Shown: positions 32,205 through 41,103, counted from the first letter of the stretch. The stretch is 64,000 bases of DNA from Chromatiaceae bacterium (GCA_026984455.1 JALSSC010000013.1:1-64000), one strand, 5' to 3'. Notes: a model not told the origin generated them from the letters alone. Made by a program: numbers and translations.

Positions 32205-33178
32205 TCCAGCCTCACCCGCGGGTCCACCAGGGTATAGGAGATGTCGGTGAGGATCAGGCCCAGGATATAGAGCACCGAGCCCAGGAAGACCATGGCCCGG
32301 ACGATGGCGAAGTCCTGGCGCTGGATGGCGTCGATGGTGTAGGAGCCGAGGCCGGGGATGCCGAAGAAGGACTCGACGATGAGAGAGCCCATGAACAACA
32401 GGGGCAGGATCACCACCACCCCGGTGAGGATGGGGATCAGGGCGTTGCGGAAGACGTGTCCGAACATCACCCGCGCCTCTCCCAGGCCCTTGGCGCGGGC
32501 GGTGCGCACATAGTCCTTGCCCACCTCCTCCAGGAACAGGGTGCGATACCAGCGCCCCCCGGAGCCGATGCCGCTCACCACCCCCACCACCACCGGCAGG
32601 ATCAGGAACTTGGCCGCCGCGAGGCCCGTGTCGTAGCCGGAGATGGGCACCAGATGGAGCAGTTTTCCCACCAGGTACTGGCCGCCGATGATATAGAACA
32701 GGCCGGAGATGGACATCAGCGCCACCAGGCCCACCAGCCCCCAGAAATCCACGTAGGTGGCACGGAAGAAGACCAGGGTCAGGGCCAGGGTGACGTTGAG
32801 GGCGAGCCCCACCAACAGCGTGGGCACGGCGATGGCGAGGCTCGGCCACATGCGCTGGGAGATGTCGTAGCCGATGTCGCGCCCGCTGTCGGAGGTGCCG
32901 AAGTCGAAGCGGAACAGGGCCAGCGACTTCTGGAAGAAGATGGTATCGGTGAAACGCGCCAGGCCCTCGCCCCGCTCGTTGTAGAGCAGCGGCCGGTCGT
33001 AACCGCGCTCCCGCTTCCACTCCTCGATGGCGGCCGGGGTCACCCGTTTCACCCCCAGGTGCATGCGCGCCATGTCGTCCGGGCTGTTGACCACGAAGAA
33101 CAATACGAAGGTAAGCAGATTCACGCCGATGAGGATGGGGATGGCGTAGAGCACCCGGCGCAGCAGATAGGCGCTCAT
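32201..33178 (-). CDS. Peptide ABC transporter permease (YejB-like)
   Basis: This 325-residue permease has about six spans. It begins MSAYLLRRVLYAIPILIGVN, the standard DppB/YejB start, and has the cytoplasmic EAA loop KDYVRTARAKGLGEARVMFG. ESFFGIPGLGSYTIDAIQRQ and LVDPRVRLE complete the family pattern. ATGA overlaps join it to the solute-binding protein gene upstream and the second permease downstream. Confidence 0.9.
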   Translation of the reverse strand: MSAYLLRRVLYAIPILIGVNLLTFVLFFVVNSPDDMARMHLGVKRVTPAAIEEWKRERGYDRPLLYNERGEGLARFTDTIFFQKSLALFRFDFGTSDSGRDIGYDISQRMWPSLAIAVPTLLVGLALNVTLALTLVFFRATYVDFWGLVGLVALMSISGLFYIIGGQYLVGKLLHLVPISGYDTGLAAAKFLILPVVVGVVSGIGSGGRWYRTLFLEEVGKDYVRTARAKGLGEARVMFGHVFRNALIPILTGVVVILPLLFMGSLIVESFFGIPGLGSYTIDAIQRQDFAIVRAMVFLGSVLYILGLILTDISYTLVDPRVRLE

Positions 33179-35325
33179 CGCGCGGTCTCCCGCTCGCGCC
33201 GGCGATAGAGGCGCAAGGCCGGCAGCAGGGCCGCCACCAAGGCCGCCAGGGCGAGGCCCAGGGGCCAGAGGAGCGGCGGGTTCCAGGCCCTGCGCGACGC
33301 CGCCCGCAGGCGCGGATCTATGCGCCGGTACTTGAGGGTGTCGTTGGCCATGAGATTGGGCTTGGCATTGCCGAGCCAGGCGTGGCTGAGGCTGTAGGCC
33401 ACCGGATAGTAACCCCAGGCCCAGGGGGCGTCGCGGCGGGCGATCTCCAGCATCCGGTCGATGAGGGCCTGACGCTCGGGGCCGTCGTCGAGGTTGCGCA
33501 TCCGTTCGAACAGGCGGTCGAACTCCGGACGGGCATAGTTGGCCGCGTTCTCACCGCCGTGATCCACCTTGCCGTTGGGGCCGTAGAGCAGGAACAGGAA
33601 GTTCTCCGGGTCGGGATAGTCGGCGTTCCAGCCCCAACTGAAGGTCTGCGCGGTGCCCTTGCGCATCTTCTCCTGGAAGCGGTTGTAGTCGCTCGCCCGC
33701 ACCACCAGTTGGATCCCCAGGCGGGCGAACTGCTTGCGCATCCAGGCCAGGCGCGCCTTGCCGTCCGGACCGCTCGCCGGGGTATCGTAGTAGAGCACCA
33801 GGGGCCGCCCGGTGGCCGGGTCGCGCCCCCCCGGATAGCCCGCCCGGGCGAGCAGGGCGCGGGCCTCGGCGATGGAGCGCCGCTGCGCCCGGCCCCCGGC
33901 CCAGGTATACACGTAGGGGTCTATGCCCGCCTCGCCCTCGCGGTACCCGAAGATCCCCGGCGGGATCGGCCCCTGGGCCACCCGGCCGCGGCCGTTGGCG
34001 AAGATGGAGATGTATTCCTCGTAGTCCAGGGCGATGGCCACCGCCCGGCGCAGCAGGCGTGCCCGTCTGCCGTAACCGCCCACCACCGGATCCTTCATGT
34101 TGAAGCCGAAGTAATAGATGGAGGTGGTGACCGCCGTGGTCAGACGGATCCCCTTGGCCTTCAGGGCCGGGGTCAGGCGCGCCTCCCCGCCGGCGCCGAA
34201 CCGGATGGCCTGATCGAAGCTGTCGGAACCGATCCCCGAGGCGTCGTAGTAGCCCTGGAGGAACTTGTTCCAATAGGGGATGTTCTCCTTCTCCAGGCTG
34301 TAGACCGCCTTGTCCACGAAGGGCAACGGCCGCCCGGCGTCGGCCAGCAGGCCCGCCGCGCGATCCCCGGGCATCCCCTCCGCGGGATAGGTCTCCCGAT
34401 GGAAATGGGGATTGCGTTCCAGGACCATGCGCAGGTTGGGGTTGTTCTCCGTGAGCCGGTAGGGCCCGGTGCCCACCGGGAACCAATCCAGGCTGATGTT
34501 GCGCTCCTTCAGGCCCGGCTGGGCATAGAACCGGTCGGCCTCCCAGGGCATGGGGGCGAAGAAGGGCATGGCCAGCCAGTAGAGGAACTGGCGGTACTTT
34601 CCGCGGATGCGGATACGCAGGCGGTAGCGCCCCTCCACCCGCACCCCGCGCATGGGGATCTCGCGCAGGTCCAGCCACTCTCCGGGTCGGGGGCGCAGGC
34701 CGCGCACCCGCTCGCTGAAGTCGGCGAACCCCTGGATGTGCTCACCCATGAGGCCGGCGATGGGCGAATGCAGCCAGGGCACCGCCAAGCGCTTGATCTC
34801 ATAGGCATAGTCCGCGGCGGTCAGCTCCCGGGTGCCGGTCACCGGCAGATCGGCGGGGCTGTGCAGGCCGTCGCGTATCCCCGGGGCGAGCGGATAGTAG
34901 AGATAGCCCCCCTGCGCGTCCCGGGCGAAGGCCGGATGGGGTTGATAATGGATCCCCGGCCGCAATTGCAACAGGTAGTCGGTGAAGGCCACCTCCGCCT
35001 CCGGCGCATCAGGCGGCAGGGGCTCCCCCGCGGCGTTCAGATACCGGGGTGCGGGGACCCTCTCCAGGGTACGCGGCACCAACCGGTAGGGACGCAGCAG
35101 GAAATGGTACTGCAACGGCGGCTCGTAGATCTGGGCGATGAACTGGTATTCGTTGGCGCTGTACGAACGCGCCGGGTCCAGGTGCTTGGGACGCTCGGTG
35201 AAGGCGGAATAGTAGATGGCCCGGCCCGCCTCCGAAGCCGGATAGGGGTCGTTCCAGGGACCGTCGTCACAACCGGCCAGGCCCCAGAGGCAAAGCAGCA
35301 GGATCGGGGCAACCCAGGGCCGCAT
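33175..35325 (-). CDS. Family 5 peptide-binding lipoprotein (YejA-like), C-terminal membrane helix
   Basis: This 716-residue extracytoplasmic binding protein has a lipoprotein signal, MRPWVAPILLLCLWGLAGC, with lipidated C19. The SBP family 5 signature is around YSANEYQFIAQIYEPPLQYH, with later WFPVGTGPYRLTENNPN and WGWNADYPDPENFLFLLYGP. The start at 35325 has GGGAG at good spacing, while an ATG at 35346 would bury the signal. Unusually, the C-terminus carries a hydrophobic helix (LLWPLGLALAALVAALLPAL) followed by basic residues, a second membrane anchor not normal in YejA or OppA. Confidence 0.87.
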   Translation of the reverse strand: MRPWVAPILLLCLWGLAGCDDGPWNDPYPASEAGRAIYYSAFTERPKHLDPARSYSANEYQFIAQIYEPPLQYHFLLRPYRLVPRTLERVPAPRYLNAAGEPLPPDAPEAEVAFTDYLLQLRPGIHYQPHPAFARDAQGGYLYYPLAPGIRDGLHSPADLPVTGTRELTAADYAYEIKRLAVPWLHSPIAGLMGEHIQGFADFSERVRGLRPRPGEWLDLREIPMRGVRVEGRYRLRIRIRGKYRQFLYWLAMPFFAPMPWEADRFYAQPGLKERNISLDWFPVGTGPYRLTENNPNLRMVLERNPHFHRETYPAEGMPGDRAAGLLADAGRPLPFVDKAVYSLEKENIPYWNKFLQGYYDASGIGSDSFDQAIRFGAGGEARLTPALKAKGIRLTTAVTTSIYYFGFNMKDPVVGGYGRRARLLRRAVAIALDYEEYISIFANGRGRVAQGPIPPGIFGYREGEAGIDPYVYTWAGGRAQRRSIAEARALLARAGYPGGRDPATGRPLVLYYDTPASGPDGKARLAWMRKQFARLGIQLVVRASDYNRFQEKMRKGTAQTFSWGWNADYPDPENFLFLLYGPNGKVDHGGENAANYARPEFDRLFERMRNLDDGPERQALIDRMLEIARRDAPWAWGYYPVAYSLSHAWLGNAKPNLMANDTLKYRRIDPRLRAASRRAWNPPLLWPLGLALAALVAALLPALRLYRRRERETAR

Positions 35326-35419
35326 CGGCTCCCGCGGGCTATTCATCCACAAGACCGGCACACTTCCCGGGAGACAGGCGGCGGGTGTTTCGCCTCTCCA
35401 ACCGGCATCCCCTCGCGGC

Positions 35420-35755
35420 TCAGGCCGAGGCCATCTTGAGGCCGACGATCCCGGCCACGATCAGGCCCACGAAGAAGAAACGGGCGGTGCTGGCCGCTTC
35501 GCCGAACAGCAGGATACCGAGGACGAAGGCCCCGACCGCGCCCGTACCCGTCCACACGGCATAGGCCGTGCCCATAGGGATGGTGCGTTGGGCGAGGAGC
35601 AGCAAGGCGCCACTCGCCACCATGGAGACCAGGGCGAAGGCAAGCCAACCATAATGGGCCACGCCGGCGGACCAGCCCAGTTTGAGCCCCACCGGCCAGC
35701 CCCATTCACAGACCCCGGCGGCGAGGAGCTGCGTCCAGGCAGCCCCGGCGCTCAC
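35420..35755 (-). CDS. Small multidrug resistance family exporter (Gdx/SugE-like)
   Basis: This four-helix exporter of 111 residues has the essential glutamate in AAGVCEWGWPVGLKL (E17) and the segment TIPMGTAYAVWTGTGAVGAF, closest to the SugE/Gdx guanidinium-exporter branch. The start is GTG at 35755 within a GTGA overlap with the glycine-zipper gene. I looked for a guanidine riboswitch in the leader and saw none. Confidence 0.82.
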   Translation of the reverse strand: MSAGAAWTQLLAAGVCEWGWPVGLKLGWSAGVAHYGWLAFALVSMVASGALLLLAQRTIPMGTAYAVWTGTGAVGAFVLGILLFGEAASTARFFFVGLIVAGIVGLKMASA

Positions 35756-35967
35756 TTCTTGCGCTCGTGCTGATCCACGATGTAACCGCCCAGGGCGCCC
35801 ACCCCGGCCCCGATCAAGGCCCCCCGGCCCCAGCTACCGGACATGGAGCCGACGAGGGCGCCGGTGGCGGTGCCGAGGGCCGCGCCCTTCGAGGTGTTGG
35901 ACTGCATACAGCCATTGAGGGAGAGGGCGGCCACCAGGGCCACCACGGTAGTGATCGTCTTGTGCAT
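35752..35967 (-). CDS. Glycine-zipper lipoprotein
   Basis: This 71-residue protein has a lipoprotein signal with lipobox LNGC (C20) and a glycine-rich 2TM-like stretch, GAALGTATGALVGSMSGS then GRGALIGAGVGALGGYIVDQ. This is the pattern of small outer-membrane glycine-zipper proteins. Its role is unknown. It is translationally coupled to the downstream exporter and follows the Rap1a-like gene. Confidence 0.8.
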   Translation of the reverse strand: MHKTITTVVALVAALSLNGCMQSNTSKGAALGTATGALVGSMSGSWGRGALIGAGVGALGGYIVDQHERKK

Positions 35968-35986
35968 GGTGCGAACTCCGTCGGGG

Positions 35987-36388
35987 TCAGGATGCGCAGG
36001 GGTAGTGCTGGGCCAGCGCCCGCATGAGCCCCACCACCGGGGCCTCCGACATCAGATTACCGTCCTCGATGTGCACCTCGGCCCAGTGCACGAAGGCCTG
36101 GCGGGCGTCCTCGATGGTGGCGGTCGGGGGATAGCACACCAGGCGCTTCAGGTCCTTACGCTCGGTGACGGCATCGTGGTATTCCACCGCGCCCTCGATG
36201 AACCCACGGCAGACATAGCGCGTCGCGGGAAAATAGCGGCTGCCCTCGACGGCGGCGCAGACGTCGTACAGTTGCCGGGTGGTGTCGAGGCGGAAATCCA
36301 CCGGGGTGACCCCGGCCAGGGCCGGGGCGGTGCCGAGCCACGCCAGGAGGGCGAAACCCAGGGGGTTGAATTGCTTGCAGACGGACAT
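35987..36388 (-). CDS. Secreted Rap1a/Tai-like small protein
   Basis: This 133-residue protein has a signal peptide (NPLGFALLAWLGTAPALAG) and four later cysteines spaced as in the Rap1a/Tai immunity fold: LYDVCAAVEG, RYVCRGFIEGAVEYH, RLVCYPPTATIEDARQAFVH and HYPCAS. Known Rap1a proteins neutralise type VI amidases, but no effector or type VI gene is near, so a general periplasmic role is as likely. An ATG at 36433 is an alternative start. Confidence 0.6.
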   Translation of the reverse strand: MSVCKQFNPLGFALLAWLGTAPALAGVTPVDFRLDTTRQLYDVCAAVEGSRYFPATRYVCRGFIEGAVEYHDAVTERKDLKRLVCYPPTATIEDARQAFVHWAEVHIEDGNLMSEAPVVGLMRALAQHYPCAS

Positions 36389-36583
36389 GGTCTTCGATCG
36401 CTCGATGAGTGGGTGTGGAATGGTTTTGGGCATCTCCACCCTACCACGATGCCCTCTACCCGAAGACGGGGATGCTGCCGGCCACGACGGCAACCGGGAG
36501 CGACAAAACGGTATGGATGGTCCGGAGATCGTGCAGCGGCCATTCTACCCCCTTCCACCCATCCGGAACATACCTTAAACAGA

Positions 36584-36640
36584 TCGTTGCAGATCAAGAA
36601 ACCGGGCAAGCGCGTCTTCCGGTTCCAACATCTCGTCAAC
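36584..36640 (+). repeat. Hairpin repeat R1, copy b
   Basis: TTGCAG, AACCGGG, CGCGTCTTCCGGTTC and CATCTCGTCAAC align with the core of copy a at 20660, with an imperfect AACCGG/CCGGTT stem. It lies directly after the glutaredoxin-like gene, so it could form its 3' hairpin. Confidence 0.5.
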
Positions 36641-36874
36641 TCACCGCGATCGGAGGCGCTCGCGCACGGCGTCGTCGAGAAAGAACGCACACAACTCCCC
36701 GCCCGTCGCGTCCGCCAACACCGGGACCCGTTCGCCATAGGCCTCCCGTAAGCGGGGGTCGGCGTCTATGTCCACCAGACGGTACCCGATGCCGGCCGCG
36801 TCGAGACCCTTGCGCATGTCCTCGCACAGGTGGCAGCCATGCCGGTAATAGAGGACCGGGCCCCGGTGCGTCAC
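36641..36874 (-). CDS. Glutaredoxin-family protein (DUF836-like)
   Basis: This 77-residue thioredoxin-fold protein has the redox motif RHGCHLCEDM (CxxC) and the cis-proline region GERVPVLAD. It starts with GTG in a GTGA overlap with the degP stop, so it is the last gene of the sigma-E operon. Such proteins probably act as thiol reductants; the substrate is unknown. Confidence 0.78.
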   Translation of the reverse strand: MTHRGPVLYYRHGCHLCEDMRKGLDAAGIGYRLVDIDADPRLREAYGERVPVLADATGGELCAFFLDDAVRERLRSR

Positions 36875-38304
36875 TTCCCGGGGACCTCCACGGGCAGGAA
36901 CAAGCGCCCGTCCTGGCGCTGGATGAGCACCGCCACCGGCCGACCCGCCGGCAGGGCCTCCACCTGCCGGTGGAAGGCCTTGGCATCGCTGACGGTGCGG
37001 TTGGCCAGCATCAGGATCAGATCGCCCCGCCGGATCCCGGCCCGGCGCGCGGCGCCCGGCCCCACATGGGTGACCAGCACCCCGCCGGTATCCGCCCCCA
37101 GACCCAGGGCCTTGCGCTCCTCCGCGCTGGGATCGCGGACGCTGAGCCCCAGGCGCCCGGCGGCCTGGGGCATGGCCTTGTGGCTGCCGTGTCCACCCCC
37201 GGCGGCCGCGACCTCCTCTGGGAGTTCACCGATGGTGACCTGGACATGGAGGCGTTTGCCCGCGCGCAGGACCTCCAGATCGGCCGCCTTGTCCACCGGC
37301 GCCGATCCCACCAAGGGCGGCAGCTCGGAGGAGGTGGCGATGGCGTGGCCGTTGAAGCTGAGGATCACGTCGCCCACCTGGAGACCGGCCTTCAGGGCCG
37401 GACTGTCCGGCAGGACCTTGGCCACCAGCGCGCCGCGCGGCCGGTCCTGGCCGAAGGAGTCGGCCAGGGGGCGGGTGAGGTCCTGGATCATGACCCCGAG
37501 CCAACCCCGGGTGACATGGCCCTGGGTACGCAATTGCCTGGCCACGTTCATGGCCAGTTCGATGGGGATGGCGAAGGAGAGCCCCATGAAACCGCCGGTG
37601 CGGCTGTAGATCTGGGCGTTGACGCCCACCACCTCACCGTCCATGTCGATCAAGGGCCCACCGGAGTTTCCGGGATTGATGGCCACGTCGGTCTGGATGA
37701 AGGGGATATAGTTCTCGTTGGGCAGGCTGCGCCCCTTGGCACTGACGATACCGGCGGTCACCGAGTGGTCGAAGCCGAAGGGCGAGCCGATGGCCAGGAC
37801 CCATTCACCCACCTCCAGGTCTTTGGAATTGCCGATCCGGGCCACGGGCATGTCCTTGGCATCGATCTTGAGGAGGGCCACGTCGCTGCGCTCGTCGGCG
37901 CCGATCAGCCGGGCCTTGAACTCGCGCCGGTCGCTGGTGCGCACGATGACCTCCTCGGCCCCGTCCACGACGTGGCGGTTGGTGAGGATGTAGCCATCGG
38001 CGGTGATGAAGAACCCGGAACCCAGCGAGCGGGTGGGAATATCGCCCCCGTCCCCGTCTTCGCCCTCGCCCCCCCGGTCGCCGAGGAAACGGTCGATGAA
38101 GTCCTTGAGGGGGCTGTCCTCGGGGACATCGGGGAGATTGAAGTGATGGAAACGGCCAAGGCGTTCGTGTTGCACCGTGCTGATGTTCACGACCGCCGGT
38201 GCGTATTTCTTCACCAGGCCGGTAAAGTCGGGCAGGCCGTCGGCCAGCGAGGCGAGCGGCCAGATCAGGAACAGGGCGAACCAACGGGCAGGGGAGTGCG
38301 TCAT
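36871..38304 (-). CDS. Periplasmic serine protease DegP/MucD
   Basis: This 477-residue Do-like protease/chaperone has a signal peptide (WFALFLIWPLASLADGLP) and the catalytic triad H in LTNRHVVDG, D in RSDVALLKID and S in NPGNSGGPLIDMDG. Two PDZ domains follow (~residues 270-360 and ~390-470, the second containing GGVLVTHVGPGAARRAGIRR). As the MucD homologue of the rpoE operon, it degrades misfolded envelope proteins and so lowers the sigma-E signal. Confidence 0.93.
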   Translation of the reverse strand: MTHSPARWFALFLIWPLASLADGLPDFTGLVKKYAPAVVNISTVQHERLGRFHHFNLPDVPEDSPLKDFIDRFLGDRGGEGEDGDGGDIPTRSLGSGFFITADGYILTNRHVVDGAEEVIVRTSDRREFKARLIGADERSDVALLKIDAKDMPVARIGNSKDLEVGEWVLAIGSPFGFDHSVTAGIVSAKGRSLPNENYIPFIQTDVAINPGNSGGPLIDMDGEVVGVNAQIYSRTGGFMGLSFAIPIELAMNVARQLRTQGHVTRGWLGVMIQDLTRPLADSFGQDRPRGALVAKVLPDSPALKAGLQVGDVILSFNGHAIATSSELPPLVGSAPVDKAADLEVLRAGKRLHVQVTIGELPEEVAAAGGGHGSHKAMPQAAGRLGLSVRDPSAEERKALGLGADTGGVLVTHVGPGAARRAGIRRGDLILMLANRTVSDAKAFHRQVEALPAGRPVAVLIQRQDGRLFLPVEVPGK

Positions 38305-38323
38305 ATGCGGGATCTCTAGATAC

Positions 38324-38779
38324 TCAGAGGATGGAGACGGTGGGTGCGAACACAGATGCGGCGGGGTCGCGGCGCAGGATCACCGGACGGGCGAAGCGCC
38401 CGACCCCGCGCAGACGCAGCCCAAGGAGCGTGGCGGCGAACGCCGAGCCGCCGCCGACGAAGGCGCCGGCCTCGCCCGCCAGCGACTGACCAGCGATCAT
38501 GCCGGCCAGCAGGGTCACCAGGGGCAGGCCGTACAGCAGCAACGACGCACGCACCATGGCGGCCTCGTCGATCCCCAGGACCACGCGCTCTCCGGGGCGC
38601 GTCCCCAGGGGGTCGGCAAGGCGCAGGGTATTGTTGCGCCGGCGCCCGAGCAGGCCGGCCACGAGGGCGGTACCGCAGCCGCCCTTGGCCGAGCAACTGC
38701 CACAGGCGGAGCGTTTCCCGGGCCGCACCTCGGCGTAGCCCGGACCGCTGCGGATCACCAGGGCCGTCTCTTCGATCAT
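38324..38779 (-). CDS. rseC: SoxR-reducing/RseC-type membrane protein
   Basis: This 151-residue RseC/MucC protein has an N-terminal cysteine cluster (RSACGSCSAKGGCGT) and two central spans (LLLYGLPLVTLLAGMIAGQS; GAFVGGGSAFAATLLGLRL). It modulates sigma-E or, as RsxC-linked RseC, helps reduce SoxR. It lies one base after mucB and 19 bp before degP in the operon. Confidence 0.88.
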   Translation of the reverse strand: MIEETALVIRSGPGYAEVRPGKRSACGSCSAKGGCGTALVAGLLGRRRNNTLRLADPLGTRPGERVVLGIDEAAMVRASLLLYGLPLVTLLAGMIAGQSLAGEAGAFVGGGSAFAATLLGLRLRGVGRFARPVILRRDPAASVFAPTVSIL

Positions 38780-38780
38780 G

Positions 38781-39755
38781 TCAACGCTCCTCCAGCGGCC
38801 GCAGGGCCTCGGCGATCAGGCGCGCGGCCGCCGCCGGGGTCTCGCCCACCGCGGTGATCTGGAATCCATCGAGCCGCCGGCCCCAGGCGTGCACCGCGCC
38901 CAGATGGGCGGCCCCCTGCAAGGCCTCCTCGCCCGCGTGCAGCGGCTCCACATAGACCGAGACCGAGGCCAGTCCGTCGCTCACCAGAAAGTGTTCCAGG
39001 AGCCCTCCGGCGTCGTCGGTCCATTCGTCGTGCATACGCACCTCGAAACCGGGGGGAAGTCGGTCGAACGTCCAGCGCCGCTTTCCTCTTGGCATGAGGA
39101 TGGCCTTGTGTTCCACCTGGGCCGCCGGGATCTCCTCTCCGCTGGGATGTGCCTCCGCGCCGTCCTCCCCGAGTTCCAGGGAGGTGAACATGACGCGTTC
39201 TATTGGCTGCGCCCTGGGATCCATCAGGTCGATCTCCAGGGGCAGGCCACTGGCCCGGTCGAGAAACAGGCGGTAACCATAACGCAGGCGGTCCCTGGGG
39301 ATGATGCCGATCCCCACGGCCTCACGCCCGGCGATGCGGTCGTCGCCCAGGGGGTGGAGCAGGTAGTTCCGGCCCAGCCGCTCGAAATCCAGCCTCAGAA
39401 AGCCGCCGAGCCCGGGCGTCACCCATTTCTCCACACTCACCCCGCCGGCCCCGGGGGTGATGCAGGTCACCCCGCGCCGCCCCCGCCGGATCTCCCGGGG
39501 ACGGCCATTGAGGTTCAGCAGACGCTCACGCGCTTCCGCCCTCCCCGGGGTATGCTCGATACGGAGCGATTCCAGGCGGCCGCCATGCAGATAGACGAAG
39601 GTGCCCTCGTAGGCCAACCCGTTCATGGCCTGAATCATGCGTTGCAACCAGTGACGGGTATCGCCCGCGGCATCCTCCGCCGCCCGCCCCGGCGCGGCGA
39701 ACCACAGGCCGAGGAGCAGAAGCATCCAGAAACGCGGATCAGTGATGGGGTTCAT
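38781..39755 (-). CDS. mucB: Sigma-E regulatory protein MucB/RseB
   Basis: This 324-residue periplasmic sensor has a signal peptide (FWMLLLLGLWFAAPGRAA) and the MucB/RseB LolA-like domain (MIQAMNGLAYEGTFVYLHGG). The second domain contains DRLPPGFEVRMHD and HFLVSDGLASVSVYVEPL. It binds MucA and shields it from the first protease until lipid or misfolded-protein signals arrive. The start at 39755 overlaps the end of mucA by 17 bp; in-frame ATGs at 39770 and 39785 are possible. Confidence 0.92.
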   Translation of the reverse strand: MNPITDPRFWMLLLLGLWFAAPGRAAEDAAGDTRHWLQRMIQAMNGLAYEGTFVYLHGGRLESLRIEHTPGRAEARERLLNLNGRPREIRRGRRGVTCITPGAGGVSVEKWVTPGLGGFLRLDFERLGRNYLLHPLGDDRIAGREAVGIGIIPRDRLRYGYRLFLDRASGLPLEIDLMDPRAQPIERVMFTSLELGEDGAEAHPSGEEIPAAQVEHKAILMPRGKRRWTFDRLPPGFEVRMHDEWTDDAGGLLEHFLVSDGLASVSVYVEPLHAGEEALQGAAHLGAVHAWGRRLDGFQITAVGETPAAAARLIAEALRPLEER

Positions 39756-40326
39756 AACCCGCAAAGCTGACATAGGGGACGACACCCTTCACGGGGCCCA
39801 CCGGCGAATAGGCCTGATGGGCATCGAGATACCGATTCAGGCGGCGTTCGACCCGCGGCGCGTCGAGATTCCAGCCGTCACCCTCGTGGCCACGCATATA
39901 GGATCGGTATTGGGGCGCGGGGACCGAGGCGACGCGCAGGGGCTCCGAAGGCGTGGGGATCAGGGCACCACGGCCCACCAGCACGGCCAGGCCCAGGACC
40001 GATGCGGCCAGGGCGAAATAACCGTAACTCGCGCGCAACCAAGCAGGGCGGCCTTTTGGAGGGGCCGGGTGTGAACGGGGCGGCGGGAGCGGCCCGTCCA
40101 GTGCTTCGCCCCCCTCCGACTCCAGGCGCGCCCAGACCCCGTCGGCGATGGAGCGGCCCCGCAGGACGCCGGATTCACCACGCAGGGCATCGCCGATCAG
40201 ATGGTAGCGATCCCAGGCCTCCCTGAGATCCGGACGATCACAGATCCGGCTCAGGAGCGGATCGATCTCGTCCCGATCCAGTTCCTGATCCACCAGGGCC
40301 GAGAGACGTTCACGTTCGTTGTTCAT
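39739..40326 (-). CDS. mucA: Anti-sigma-E factor MucA/RseA
   Basis: This 195-residue single-span protein has an N-terminal RseA-like sigma-binding domain (ERLSALVDQELDRDEID, WDRYHLIGDALRGE), a membrane helix (YFALAASVLGLAVLVGRGAL) and a periplasmic tail that binds MucB. It holds RpoE at the membrane. Unlike in Pseudomonas, where algU and mucA nearly abut, 189 bp rich in hairpins separate it from rpoE. Confidence 0.92.
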   Translation of the reverse strand: MNNERERLSALVDQELDRDEIDPLLSRICDRPDLREAWDRYHLIGDALRGESGVLRGRSIADGVWARLESEGGEALDGPLPPPRSHPAPPKGRPAWLRASYGYFALAASVLGLAVLVGRGALIPTPSEPLRVASVPAPQYRSYMRGHEGDGWNLDAPRVERRLNRYLDAHQAYSPVGPVKGVVPYVSFAGYEPHH

Positions 40327-40371
40327 GTCGGCTTCGCTCGTGTTCTACGTCAGGTCTCTTCAGGGGATCTC

Positions 40372-40509
40372 GAAAAATTCCCTCCCTGCAATTTTTCTCG
40401 TCGCAGACCGAAAATGCGATTTTCGGTCTGCTCACCTCTATCAATCACTTGACGTGATCGAAAATGGCAGGAACTCCCTTTCCCGCACGGGCGTCCCGAT
40501 TCTTCGGGA
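40372..40509 (-). repeat. Structured rpoE-mucA spacer containing R1 copy c
   Basis: Read on the minus strand after rpoE, four hairpins occur in series. These are TCCCGA/TCGGGA at 40494-40509, ATCAC/GTGAT at 40444-40458, a perfect 13-bp stem with GCG loop at 40403-40431 (GCAGACCGAAAAT arm), and GAAAAATT/AATTTTTC at 40372-40397. The third and its flanks align with repeat R1, but the stem sequence differs by paired changes. No T-tract makes any of them a clear terminator, so RNA processing or partial polarity is more likely. Confidence 0.65.
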
Positions 40510-40515
40510 TGCCCT

Positions 40516-41103
40516 TCAGTCATTCCCAAGCAACGGCCGCAACCGTTTGTCGATCGCATCCCGCGCCCGAAAGATGCGGGAACGCACCGTGCCGATGGGG
40601 CAACCCATGGCCTGAGCGATCTCCTCATAGCTCAGACCCTCCAATTCGCGCAGGGTGATCGCCGTACGCAGGTCCTCGGGCAGGTCTGCCATGGCTTGGC
40701 GCACCGTCGCCGCGACCTCGTCCGTCAGCACCAGGTGTTCCGGGGTGTCCATGTCCCTCAGGCGTGTCCCCAGGTCCAGTTGCTCCGCGGTCTCCGCCTC
40801 CAGATCGGTGCCCGGCGGCCGTCTGTTGAGGGCCACCAGATGGTTCTTCGCCGTGTTGATGGCAATCCGATACAACCATGTGTAGAAGGCGCTGTCGCCA
40901 CGGAACCTGGGCAAGGCCCGATAGGCCTTGATGAAGGCCTCCTGGGTCACGTCCATCACCTCGCCCGCATCGTGCACATAGCGGGCCACCAGATTGGCCA
41001 CCCTCTGCTGGTATTTGCGCACCAGCAGGTCGAAGGCCGCGCGGTCGCCCGCCTGGGCCCGGCGCACCAGTTCCTGATCGAGGGCACCGTCCTCAGTCGT
41101 CAC
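40516..41103 (-). CDS. rpoE: Envelope-stress sigma factor RpoE/AlgU
   Basis: This 195-residue ECF sigma factor has region 2 (YVHDAGEVMDVTQEAFIKAY, FYTWLYRIAINTAKNHL) and region 4 (LPEDLRTAITLRELEGLSYE, GCPIGTVRSRIFRARDAI). It is very close to AlgU/RpoE of gammaproteobacteria. It directs envelope-stress genes including its own operon. A sigma-E-like promoter precedes it. Confidence 0.96.
   Translation of the reverse strand: MTTEDGALDQELVRRAQAGDRAAFDLLVRKYQQRVANLVARYVHDAGEVMDVTQEAFIKAYRALPRFRGDSAFYTWLYRIAINTAKNHLVALNRRPPGTDLEAETAEQLDLGTRLRDMDTPEHLVLTDEVAATVRQAMADLPEDLRTAITLRELEGLSYEEIAQAMGCPIGTVRSRIFRARDAIDKRLRPLLGND

Noticed and set aside
35987-36388. Type VI secretion immunity locus
   Set aside because: The fold resembles Rap1a, but there is no effector, VgrG or other type VI gene around it.
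35756-36640. Guanidine riboswitch for the SugE/Gdx-like gene
   Set aside because: I found no paired ACGR-loop hairpins or ykkC-like motif in the leader or operon start.
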